Of a stretch of 64,000 bases of DNA, positions 11,729 through 22,120 are shown in pieces. The stretch spans positions 79,668,441 through 79,732,440 of the forward strand of contig NC_088914.1 in assembly GCF_963576675.1 (NCBI RefSeq), read 5' to 3'. The notes under the pieces are model-generated. The model did not search any database and was not told the DNA's origin. It saw nothing but the letters and a program-made list of their open reading frames with translations. The position numbers were made by a program, and so were the translations under genes. Every line of letters begins with the position of its first letter. The first letter of the stretch is position 1. This DNA comes from Euphorbia lathyris. Lineage: Eukaryota > Streptophyta > Magnoliopsida > Malpighiales > Euphorbiaceae.

Positions 11729-12310
11729 GGGTTAAGATACAAAAATACCCCTAACGTTTTGCGTCAGGAGCAATTTTACCCCTAACGTCCAAAATGGTGC
11801 AATTTTACCCCTAACGTTTATAGCCAAGAGCAATTTTACCCCTAACGTTGATAAATTGGGTCAATTTCAGAAATAATTCATCAAACTGTTTTCTCGGTCA
11901 TGAATCTTATCATCTACACTTCACATGTGCGTCATTTTATCAGTAACAAATCATAAACATATGTTGGGATGTGAAAAAAAATAAAAAAAAATATAATGTC
12001 TTTTGTACGAATTAGACAAAAAAATTCAAAAAATTCACCGAATTTATAAATATTAATCTCCAATTCTATTATTAAATTACAAAAAACAAGAAATCTTTTT
12101 TTTAGAATGAATTGATATGCAATTGGTGCAAAATAATGAATGAAAATATGTGTGTTTTATAATAGTGTCTGAAATTGACCCAAATTACTAACGTTAGGGG
12201 TAAAATTGCTCTTGGCTACAAACGTTAGGGGAAAAATTGCACCATTTTAGACGTTAGGGGTAAAATTTCTCCTGACCCAAAACGTTAGGGGTATTTTTGC
12301 ACCTTAACCC
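11729..12310. mobile_element. MULE-type MITE, GGGTTAAGG family, copy a (582 bp)
   Basis: Ends are GGGTTAAG and CCTTAACCC. The long terminal inverted repeats carry several CCCCTAACGTT/AACGTTAGGGG repeats, and the centre is AT-rich and non-coding. It is flanked by a perfect 9-bp duplication TTAAAAAAA (11720-11728 and 12311-12319). Long TIRs with a 9-bp target duplication are characteristic of Mutator-like elements. Confidence 0.85.
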
Positions 12311-12379
12311 TTAAAAAAAAGTATAAATCTAATGAATCCTTAGCACTATAGCATCATACATGTATACTCAGAATTTTTA

Positions 12380-12540
12380 CATGCACCTTAATGAGCAAGT
12401 GAATTTGTTCATTCACCGTTAGATATAGACTTATTAAATCTAAGCCTCAGGATGTTTTGGATCTCCACATTATGATTCTAATAAGCCTAGATCTAACGAT
12501 GAATGAGCAAATTCTACATGCTCATTAAGATGCATATATA
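12380..12540. mobile_element. Small inverted-repeat MITE (~160 bp)
   Basis: The left arm (acatgcaccttaatgagcaa, with caccgttagatatag further in) is mirrored by the right arm (ctagatctaacgatgaatga, then catgctcattaagatgcat). There is no coding frame. It lies just 3' of the first methylesterase gene. Confidence 0.6.
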
Positions 12541-12672
12541 CTAATAAAATTTATATTTACAAAACCCACCACCAAAAATTTAGATTTGGTGTATCTATCA
12601 AACACATAAATTTGTATAATCCTACTCATTAATATAATATTATATCGGAGATTTCCCATAATTTATACAAAT

Positions 12673-14680
12673 TCAGAAGTACTTTTCTCCGATTTCCAAA
12701 AGGTAAAAAACTAGTTCTTGAGGTTTAGAAAACATGACCATATGATCAGAGCCGGAGATTAGCTTGACTTCATGTGGAGGATTATTTTCAATCATCCATC
12801 TCTGTTCTTCACAATGTTGTTCATCACAAATTATGAAAAAGCGTGGCACCGATCCATGTCTTTCCTTATTGAACACCATTATTTCATCATTAGCTTCTGC
12901 ATTATTGTATACTGGGATAGGTCTCACCAACAATTTTCCTAGTTCCAAATCCTGCATATCATTAATAATCATAAATCAAATTATCAGATTATCAGATTAA
13001 TGAATGAAAATAAAAAAGGTAAATTACAAAACCAATTCAATTGATAGACTCGTTTACATATTTAGACTCATTATATTATTCCCTTACCAAATTAGACACT
13101 TTCAAATTAGACTTTCCCAAAATGCATTTACTATATATATTATGGTTTAACCAATTTTTTCACTCCGCTTCTCATCCTTTGAGATCCAAATTCAATTTCA
13201 TACATCAAACCAATATCCATAAATTCATTTCTATACGTTAGTTTTTGGTATTTTAAGTTAATTTGTACTTTTATCGAATGATATTTGGAGATTTTATCCA
13301 ACTCGATACATTCGCAGTTTACAATTTTATTTAGCAATGTGGTCAACTACTAATTAGCAGTTGAACTTCGCAGTTGATCCAACTGTGAAGCAAAATCGTA
13401 AACTACTAATCATAAACTTAGAAAACATATTGAGTAGTGGCTCTACCGTGTCAAAAGAGGAATGGATTGGCTAATCATTTTCAGATTCTAAAACAATTTA
13501 CATGAGCACAAAGTATGATTGGATTGCAGTAAAAAAATTGAGGAAGAATGAAAGAAAAATGTTCTCATGGGTTATTAGATAAAGTGTAGAGGATGGAAAA
13601 ATTGGGCAAAGTTTGATTGAATTCATAGAAGAGTTTCAATTAGGAGACGGAAAAATGGATGAAATAACTCTACAGGTGGCGGAACTTGCGGAAATTACCG
13701 GGAAAATAGAAGAATGGTTGGTGTCATTACATATGCATGTAACAGAGGTTTTTTATAAGATTGCAAGGAGTAGAACAGATGCGATTGAAGTGATAGATCA
13801 TGCTATCAAACAAAGTTTCCCAACCTATAACATTTTGCATTCGTCAACTTGAATCTATGTGGATTTTTATATAATAAGAGTATTTAAGGAAAGTCTAATC
13901 TGAAAGTGTCTAGTTTTGTATGTAATTGGTCTAAATGTATAAAGAGTTTATCAATTGAGTCCGTATTGTAATTTAGCCAAATAAAAATAAAAATAAAAAA
14001 CAACAGTGTTTATTTCCCGAACATAATTATGAGGCTAATTAACATTAAATTAGTGTTAAATTAAAAAGGAAGATACCTCAGGTGGAGATAAACGGTATAA
14101 TCTTGAAGCCATCTGGTTAGGGCCGAGGAGTATTGCCGTCGGAGGATTGTCTGGTCCATTGCCAAAGATGAACTGAGTGTCCTCCGTCGATTCATAGATC
14201 TTGAATATTTCCCAATACTGTATTAAATGTGTTATCAGAACAGATCAGATCAGATCGGAATCCTATTTAACAAATCGAAAAGAAGAAGAAATAGGATGAG
14301 TGAGTTAGTACCTTGGCATCAATGGCCTTGTAATTCAAATCGGAACCAGGCATTCCAGCGGCGGCAAATACTGCGACTGATATTTTCTCAGGGAACTTTT
14401 CCATGGCGATAGAAATTCCATATCCACCCATGCTATGCGCAACTAGAATCACTCTTTCTTCTGAAATATTCGCGATGAATTCAAGCAACGGCTCATAGTA
14501 ATCGGAGAAGGATCGGAGCTCCTCCAACTTCTTCAGATTCACCCCTGAAGCTGCCATATCCAGAGCCGAAACTTTGTGGCCCGCCGATTTTAGAAGAGCT
14601 GAAACTTTGTACCAGCACCAAGCTCCATGGCAGGCTCCATGGATTAGCACAAAGTGTCTCTGTCCTCCACCACTCTGCAT
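12673..14680 (-). CDS. Methylesterase-like alpha/beta hydrolase 1 (SABP2/MES family), 262 aa, 3 exons
   Basis: Exons by eye: 14680-14312, 14217-14077, 12951-12673. All junctions are phase 0 with GT/AG sites. This family hydrolyses methyl esters of small acids such as methyl salicylate, methyl jasmonate or methyl-IAA, usually in the cytosol. The N-terminal HGACHGAWCWYK (14-25), the nucleophile Ser83 and the catalytic His240 (SDHM) are present, and length is normal. DHM rather than DHK near the His favours an esterase over the related hydroxynitrile lyases. Two oddities: the elbow is AHSMGG instead of GHSMGG, and the loop after Cys212 is three residues shorter than usual and lacks the canonical Asp (reads CDEQHCEEQRW). 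The substrate is unknown. Intron 2 (12952-14076) holds an inverted-repeat element. Confidence 0.88.
13017..13978. mobile_element. Long-TIR element in intron 2 of methylesterase 1, carrying a 79-codon frame (Pack-MULE-like candidate)
   Basis: The left arm (ggtaaattacaaaaccaatt through acactttcaaattagacttt, to about 13110) is the imperfect complement of the right arm (from about 13886, aaagtctaatctgaaagtgt, to gtaatttagcc). The arms are about 95 bp. A 9-bp AAATAAAAA can be read on both sides, although the flank is A-rich, so this is weak. Between the arms lies non-repetitive sequence, including a plus-strand frame at 13613-13852 (79 codons, acidic, MIEFIEEFQLGDG onward) that I do not recognise. 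It could be captured host sequence or chance. Confidence 0.6.
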
Positions 14681-16501
14681 TTCCTTCTTTGGTTTGAATT
14701 ACAAATTTCCCAAATTCATGAAGATCAGAATAAAGATAGGATTTGGTTAAATTGTAATTATTCAAAAGTTTAGGTGATTGAAAATTCCTCATTTGACTAA
14801 TTACTATTTTGTGGAGCTCATAGTCATAAGGTTATCAATTAAACAATTCAAAAAATAAAGTTCATTTTGAACGAAACTATTTTTATTTGGATGATTTTTG
14901 ATATTTAGCTTGCTGGAATCTGTTCGGTGTTTGAAATAAGATAAAAAAAAAATTAAAAAATGGCCAGAAAGTGGTAACTCCGTTTTTATGTTTAAATCAG
15001 TAGTGTGAACTTTAAATGAATTGAATAAGTTTTAATAACGTATACCTTTATATATATCTAGGATGATTGGATTGTATGCTTTAAATGAGAGTTGAGCTCC
15101 ACGTGACCACCAATCAATAGTGTTAGCCTGCTAACAATATGAAACGGTTATAATGACCGCACCTACGATTCCGCAAATCAATGCGGCAGACTTAGGTATG
15201 AAAGTGTATGACCGTGAGGTCTCTTTTGATTGGTCCGCGTGGTTTTGGTGGTTACTGTTGATGAGAGAGATACTTCACTAGTCCACGTGTAATATGATTA
15301 ATTGAGTGATATTAGATTTCTCCACCGAAGTTTCAAACCGAAGTGCTTTAGAAATTCGTAGCAGTTGATGCCCGAAGGTTGAATCCCTTAGTTGAGACTT
15401 CGACCTATGATAAACTAAAGTTATCATTCAATTGAACTGTGTGTTGAATTTCCTTCTAACTTGACGAATTTTGTGTTGATGCATTTGCATGCCTACTGAC
15501 TTAGGAGAGAAATAGGTGAAGATGAGGGATAGTAGTATTAATTGATGTGAAGAGGATTCTTGAAAAGGCCGAGGAATAAGGCAAGTTTTTTTTTTTTAAT
15601 TCTTATGAACTAAATCTCATATACAATTACAAAAGTAAAATAGAGAGAGAAAGAGGAACTTATAAAGATGAAAAAAGAGAAGAAGACTATTGGAGAAGAA
15701 GCAATTAGAGAGATTGTTTCAAATTCATACCTAAACTAAGAGAAACTCAAAGGATGACAGGTTGATAATAATAATCTATTCTTAGTGTAGCATTGAAAAT
15801 CGCTAAATAGCTAATAAATACCTCTACAAAATGAAAGAAGATAGGGGATGCCTAGAAATAAGCCCACGTGGCGAAAATTGGGTTCCAAAAGCTTCGGGGC
15901 CCATCATTTGCATCCAAAAAGTCTAATGATCAAAACGAAGCCCTGAAAAACTTCGAATAAAGTATTCTAAAGGGGGACATCTAATATCATATCACAAAAT
16001 GGACCAATGAGGGAACCCTTCCTCAAAAAGTATAACCATCAAGACATGTGTCCCAATCATAAAGAATGATCTAAAATATACGCTCTTGCTCCCAAAACAC
16101 GCTAGAACTTACGGAGTAAGGAAACATGTCTAAAAACACGTGAGCACGTGGGTAAATGAAACATTGTCACATGGAAATCTACTCAAATAGATATCTCTCT
16201 CAATCTCCATAAATATTCATCTCAAATATCATAAGATACACAACAACTTCTTCATCACTCCACTTTCTAGCCAATATACCAATTTCAATTTCAGTATCTT
16301 CATTGACTTAAGCATCGGAACAGGGACGCCGTACTCCAACACTTCCTCAAACTGTTTATTGATTTCAAGTAAACAAATAGACGAATATTGACAATTGATG
16401 ACATTTTTTCCGAATCTAGATGTTATCATGTACGAATCAAAAGCAAAAGAAAGCGTAACAAAAGATAACACAACAATTATTTTTTACAAAACAAATAAAA
16501 G
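14681..16501. other. Intergenic between methylesterases 1 and 2
   Basis: Holds the 5' flank of gene 1 and 3' flank of gene 2. No frame similar to a known protein was found. The stretch is less AT-rich than the flanks around 15060-15360, but I see no element ends or RNA gene. Confidence 0.4.
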
Positions 16502-17276
16502 TCAAACATATTTTTGTCCAATTTCCAAAAGATAAGAAGCTAGTTCTTGAGGTTTAGAAAGCATGACCATGTGATCAGAACCAGAGATGATCTTGAGTTC
16601 ATGTGGTGGGTTATTTAGAACCATCCATCTCTGCTCTTCATCATTTTCTTCATCGCAGATTATGAAAATTCGAGGCACTAATCCATGTCTTTCCTTAGTC
16701 ACTACTATTTCATTCTCAGCTACTTCATTACTGAATACAGGAAAAGGCCTCACTAACAATGTTGCAAGTTCCAAATCCTGCATATATAAAATTAACAATT
16801 ATCAGATTATCTCAACTCTAATTATGATTTATCTAATTGACAGTAATTAGTGTTATTTTTATTAAAGAAAGAAAGATACCTGAGGCGGAGAAAAGTGGTA
16901 TAAATTTGTTGCCATCTGGTTAGGGCCGAGGACTATGGCTGTTGGAGGGTTGTTTGGCCCATTGCCGAATATTAACTTTGTGTCCATGGGTTTGGATTTC
17001 GACGACTTTGACCTTTCTGCATACTAATTATAAAAAAAAAAAATACTAATTATAAACTTCATATTCCAACAACAAATTAAAATTCAAACTATAGTTAAAC
17101 CTCGATAAATGAATATTCGATAAAATAATAACCTCGATTATATAATAAATTCTCTCGGTCCCAATTTGGGCCAATGGACTAAAGTAATAACCTCGTTAAA
17201 TGCATTAAGTAATAAAAAATATTTAAATTATTAAGGGCCCAATGAAAATATAAAGAAATAATTATTAAATTACATA

Positions 17277-17333
<57 letters not shown>

Positions 17334-19861
17334 TCAAAATCTTTCAATTAATCAACTAGAAGTCATTTCTTCTGAAAAAATGCATCTATAGTTTATTGTT
17401 TTTTCTTTCCACATAAACCAAAATGAACACAATTCTTAACTTTTTGTAGTGCAAACACAACTTCTAGTATATTTTGCTCATGTTGTAGCAAATAGTTGTT
17501 TAAGGTGACCATTGCTTGAAATGCCTCTTTTGACGATACATTTACGACAACGCAACTATCATCTGGTTCTGAATCATTTCCATCATCATTGTTCATTATT
17601 GACTAGATAATTTCTTCGTCTATAGTGATTCCATAACTGCATTATTCTCGCTAGAATAGTTCAAAAGATGTTCGACATCCATCATAGTTCAAAAGATGTT
17701 CGACATCCATCACATTTCTATAGCATAAATTAGAAATGACATCACTTAATCCTTGGATATCTTCATCTAATTGACCAACTTCTAGTTCAGGAACATTAGC
17801 ATCATCTGAACGAATCTTGCAATGCCTAAAACAATTTATCGATAAATGAATAATTTATTAATTTATCGATAAATAAATAATTTATTCATTTATCGATAAA
17901 TAAATAATCTCATTTAATGAATATTTTTTTCCGATTCCAAGGATATGTATTTATAGAGGTTTTACTGTAACTACAATAGAATAACATTAAAACCCGTACC
18001 AAAATATTTTATTTATAAATATATTTTAAAGTTAAATGGGTCAGGTTAATATCAGTGGTGAATCACAAATTCATAGTTGTGGGGCCAATTTTAACCCTGC
18101 AGTTATGAGTAATTTTTCAAAATCAAACTTATTAGAGATTTTGACTAAAACTTTATCGTTCTATGTCAGCTAAAATATTAAAAGTTTGTAATATCAAAAG
18201 AGTAAATATATTTAATTTTTTATAATTTCAACATCTAAAAAATTTACCTTTTTTATTTATTTTTAGTTATAGGGTTAAGGTGCAAAAATACCCTAACGTC
18301 TAAAATGATGCAATTTTACCTCTAACGTTGGAAGCCAAAAGCAATTTTACCTCTAACGTTAATAAATTGAGTCAATTTAAGAAATAATTCATCAAAGTGT
18401 ATTCTTGGTCATGAATCTTGTTATCTACACTTCATATGTGTGTTATTTTATCAGTAACAAATCACAAACATTCGTTGGGATGTGAAAAAAATATACTGTT
18501 TTTTGTACGGATTAGACAAAAAAAATCAAAAAATCACCGAATTTATAAATATTAATCTCAAATTCTATTATTAAATTATAAAAAACATGAAATCCTTTTT
18601 TTAGAACGAATTATTATGCAATCGGTGCAAAATAATGAACAAAAATATTTGTGTTTTATAATATTGTCTGAAATTGATCCAATTTATCAACGTTAGAGGT
18701 AAAATTGCTCTTGGCTTCCAATGTTAGGAGTAAAATTGCATCATTAGACGTTAAGGGTAAAATTGCTCATGACCCAAAACGTTAGGGGTATTTTTACACC
18801 TTAACCCTTAGTTATAATATTTTTTATAATTATTATAAATTAAAATTTAATTCAAAAATTAAATTATCTGAATTTCAAAAATAAGAAATTGATTTTTTTT
18901 TATAAAAAAAAGATAAATAAAAATAAGTTCAAACATACTGTGAATACAAAGAGTTTATTGAAAGTAATTAATAATGAAAACATAGTTATATAATTATTCA
19001 AAATTAAAGTTTAAATATATAAAATAAGATTGTTGAAATTCAAACCCATGACATTTTACATTAATACCTGTATTTCAAACCAATTCAACCACTTTAAAAT
19101 ATAAAGTGATATTAGAAGGGATTTCAAATGGCAAAATTAGACATGTCCACGGTCCAGGACATTCAGACCCGTGTCCTTTGAGCCGGGCTTTGATAATAAA
19201 AATTTATTATAGGTCCATTCCGATCCAAACCCGCTAAAACCCGTCTATTTTTTAGGTAGGTTTGGGATTAATAAAACTAGCATGGACCAGTCCGGCCGGC
19301 CCGTCTTATTAAAATTAATAAATAAATCCATAGATTAATAATCAAATATTTATTTTGAGTCAGTACCTTTGCTGCAATGGTTTGGTAAGGAAAGTCGGAA
19401 CCAGGCATTGAAGCAGCGGCAAAGACTGCGGCAGATATTTTCTCAGTGAACTTTTCCATGGCCATAGAAATTCCAATTCCACCCATGCTATGCCCAACTA
19501 ATATCACTCTTTCTTCTGCTGAAAGATTCGCCATGAATTCCATCAATGGCTCGAAGTAATCGGAAAAGGATCGGAGATCCTCCACCTTCCTCGGATTTAC
19601 CCCTGAAGCAGCCATATCCAGAGCCGAAACATTATGGCCGGCCGATTTTAGAAGAGGTGAAACCTTGTACCAGCACCAAGCTCCATGACAGGCTCCATGG
19701 ATTAGCACAAAGTGTCTTTGCCCACCTGAATCGCATTTCAAATTATTCTTGCAAGCTAGGTTTTTGGATGATGATCTTTCCGATCTGAAATTGGAAACTC
19801 TTTTTTGGGTGGTGGTTGTTTTCAGGGATGGAGAATTAAGCAATGGGGATTTTAAGAGCAT
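16502..19861 (-). CDS. Methylesterase-like alpha/beta hydrolase 2, 304 aa, with N-terminal extension, 3 exons
   Basis: Exons: 19861-19367, 17023-16880, 16777-16502, all phase 0. The exon 2 acceptor is set at ttataattag|TATGCAG; the next AG, inside GCAG, would break the frame. From about residue 47 on it parallels methylesterase 1 (HGACHGAWCWYK, GHSMGG with Ser125, SDHM with His282). The first ~45 residues are rich in Ser, Thr, Lys and Arg, with only two acidic residues (Glu28, Asp44), like a plastid transit peptide. The other two copies lack this. As in gene 1, the acid loop is short (CDEENDEEQRW) with no Asp at the usual place. Intron 1 (17024-19366) contains a pogo/Emigrant-type element and a MULE-type MITE. 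Likely an active esterase, substrate unknown. Confidence 0.87.
17092..17973 (-). mobile_element. Deleted pogo/Tc1-mariner (Emigrant/Lemi1-like) element with transposase C-terminus
   Basis: The ends are TAGTTAAACCTCGATAAATG on the left and TTTATAGAGGTTTTACTG on the right, flanked by TA. This resembles the Emigrant/Lemi1 terminal sequence (AGTAAAACCTCTATAAAT). On the minus strand, 17596-17393 encodes a short C-terminal piece (SSKEAFQAMVTLNNYLLQHE and a closing GKKKQ), and 17830-17600 holds more of the same region with stops (LEVGQLDEDIQGL). The DDE core is missing, so it is a deletion derivative. A 26-bp direct duplication (agttcaaaagatgttcgaca and following bases) lies at about 17660-17713. 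Confidence 0.75.
18272..18807. mobile_element. MULE-type MITE, GGGTTAAGG family, copy b (536 bp)
   Basis: Ends GGGTTAAGG and CCTTAACCC, with the same TAACGTT-bearing arms and core as the other copies. A perfect 9-bp target duplication TTAGTTATA lies at 18263-18271 and 18808-18816. It sits in intron 1 of methylesterase 2. Confidence 0.9.
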
Positions 19862-20055
19862 TTCTAGTTTATGTGAGAATTGGAATTGGGTTAAAGATTG
19901 CTTTTGTCATCACTTAGACTTATATCTTACCACTTGTCATAATTTGGACCGCAAAAGAAAGTTTTCTTTTATATTCAAAATTTATTATTTTTATTTGTAG
20001 TATTTATAAAATTAGGATAGAATTTGTAATATATATATATATATATATATATATT

Positions 20056-20458
20056 GGCCCTGTTTGAGAATTAGCTGTTAGCTATTAGTTGATTACATTA
20101 GCCGTTAGCAGTTAGCTGATTAGCTGATTTGACTAGACCTGTTTGGTAAAAATTAGCTGATTCATAATAGCGGTTTGTGCAAAAAGACGAATAAGGGCAT
20201 TTCTTTTTTAATTTTGATACAGGAGAAGATGATAAGTCTATCTATTAGATTTAAAGAAGTCCATTAATTTTAATATTGCAAAACGCTAATTGAAAAAGCT
20301 CATTTTAAGAGCTTTTTCTAAATTAGCGTTTTCATCTCAAAATTCTCTCCTAAACCTCTCTCCACCAAACACTCCAATCGGCGGTTTCAGTAGTCAAACC
20401 GCTAAAGTTGGTCAAAACCGCTCTTTTTATCCCAAAACGCTTTTTACCAAACAGGGTC
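20056..20458. mobile_element. hAT-like MITE (~403 bp)
   Basis: Terminal inverted repeat GGCCCTGTTTG at the left and CAAACAGGGTC at the right. Internal repeats of TTAGCTG/AGCTAAT occur, and there is no coding frame. The TTTGG/CCAAA-type ends are common in plant hAT MITEs. A target duplication is not clear because the left flank is a TA run. Confidence 0.7.
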
Positions 20459-22115
20459 ATAATTTAATTATATAGTTCTCAAATTTTTCAATTATTGTGC
20501 TGCAGGGATTTTTCGGGGAACTACAGAATGAACGGAGATTCCCACGCTTTGGTTAGTAACTAGCATTTCAATTCATATTTAATCTTTTCTACCCCACTCT
20601 CGGCTTCAAATAATTTGATGATTTCCTATCTCAATCGGTTCGGAGCCCTACAATTTTAAATCCTAACTCATTACCACCAAACAATGGATGAATCATCCCT
20701 CTAAATTTAGTAAAGTGGTTGAATCAGTAACCATCCCAATCTGTACAAAAAATGAGTGCTACAAACTCCAATGTGAACCACACACAAAAGAAACGTGGCT
20801 AAATTGGCAAATATCTCCATTGGCTAGTCTTGTATATAGTTGAACCCTATAGGCTGCATATTTGGAGTCGAAAGTAATCGTTCAGTTTTGACAATCTGAT
20901 GTGTTCTTAGTACAAATGGTTTTATTACAGTGGATTCATCGTTGTAATGGTACCATTACGGTGTGAGCTTTCCATAATAGCACAAACGGCAAAAATAAAA
21001 ATTGTTTTTATCTTTTGTGCTATTATAGCAAGTCCACCTATTAAGGATTGTAATAAAATTGTACAGCTGTAATTATGTAATAGGCGTGAGGATAGATTAG
21101 TCTTTTTCTATGTCTTTGTTACCGTTAGCTTAAAAGCTATTTAAAGAGTTAGATATGTTTGTTTAGTTTGAATGAAAATATTTTCTTTGAGAGCAAACTG
21201 TGTAATTCAATGTTCTTCAATAGAAGTTCATCTTCTTCATTTTCATTCATCTGATATGGTATCATTACGGTGTTGTAATGGGGCTATGTTTTACAAAGTT
21301 AACAACAACCCCTTCAAGGGAATAATTTCCCAACCATTGTTACATTGGGAATAAATCTCATAAATGGCCTCATTTTGGGGTTTAATCCAACTTTGTTATA
21401 TGTTAATATAAAAGCTACTACATTCATTCTGAATTATATGTCGTTCAAGGGAGGTAGCAAATTTCTGAATCATAAGTTAGTTTTATTCATTTCCTTTGTT
21501 TTTCATTACTAAAACTTCTCCCTTTGATAACTCATCTTTCCAAAAAAAATATATATATATAGTTAGATTCTATAAGGAAGAACTTGGAAGTTTATGAGAG
21601 AATAGAGAAAAGATTGGATCATTTTACAAATTTATCTATTTTAATTGTATTATAACTAATGAGTGAGAATGAACATTGTGTAAGAATAAGTCATTAATAA
21701 AAGATTATAGGGTAGCATTGTCTTTTTAAGTCTTATTTAGTGGCTTCTTAATTTACAAACTTTTGCGGAACGATATATAGTTCAGAATGGATAGAGTATT
21801 ATTATAAATTAATTATCGTCTTAGGTTTTTAGTTCAAATGTTTTTTTTTTTTTGACATGTTATGAAAGCCTCTTAGATCAAATGGTCCAAGGTCTCAATC
21901 CTTACAATTTTCTTTTATCAGTGAAATTTCAACACGTTACTATATATACTTATGTTATACACACTTCAAACCCAAAAATATTTATGCGGCGGAGTGTGTT
22001 AGATTTACAAAAGCTATTATTGGTCTTGAGATATTAAGTTGGCTAGGATTAGTTAGTTGATTAATTCATTATTAATTAATTGTTTAGTTACTACTATATT
22101 GGCTTCACACTTCAA
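20459..22115 (+). other. Spacer with an eroded copia-like LTR end
   Basis: Around 21060-21270 the plus strand reads like the 3' part of a short copia LTR (ttctttgagagcaaactgtg, then attcatctgatatggtatca), the last bases resembling the TGGTATCA start of an initiator-Met primer-binding site. The phrase gtaatggtaccattacggtg also occurs near 20945. No internal coding region follows. 21360-22115 shows nothing else that I recognise. Confidence 0.35.
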
Positions 22116-22120
22116 ATGAG

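Noticed and set aside
17281..17332. CRISPR-like or satellite array
   Set aside because: It is a plain (AT)n microsatellite inside a pogo-type element. No CRISPR, operon or other prokaryotic feature occurs in the window.
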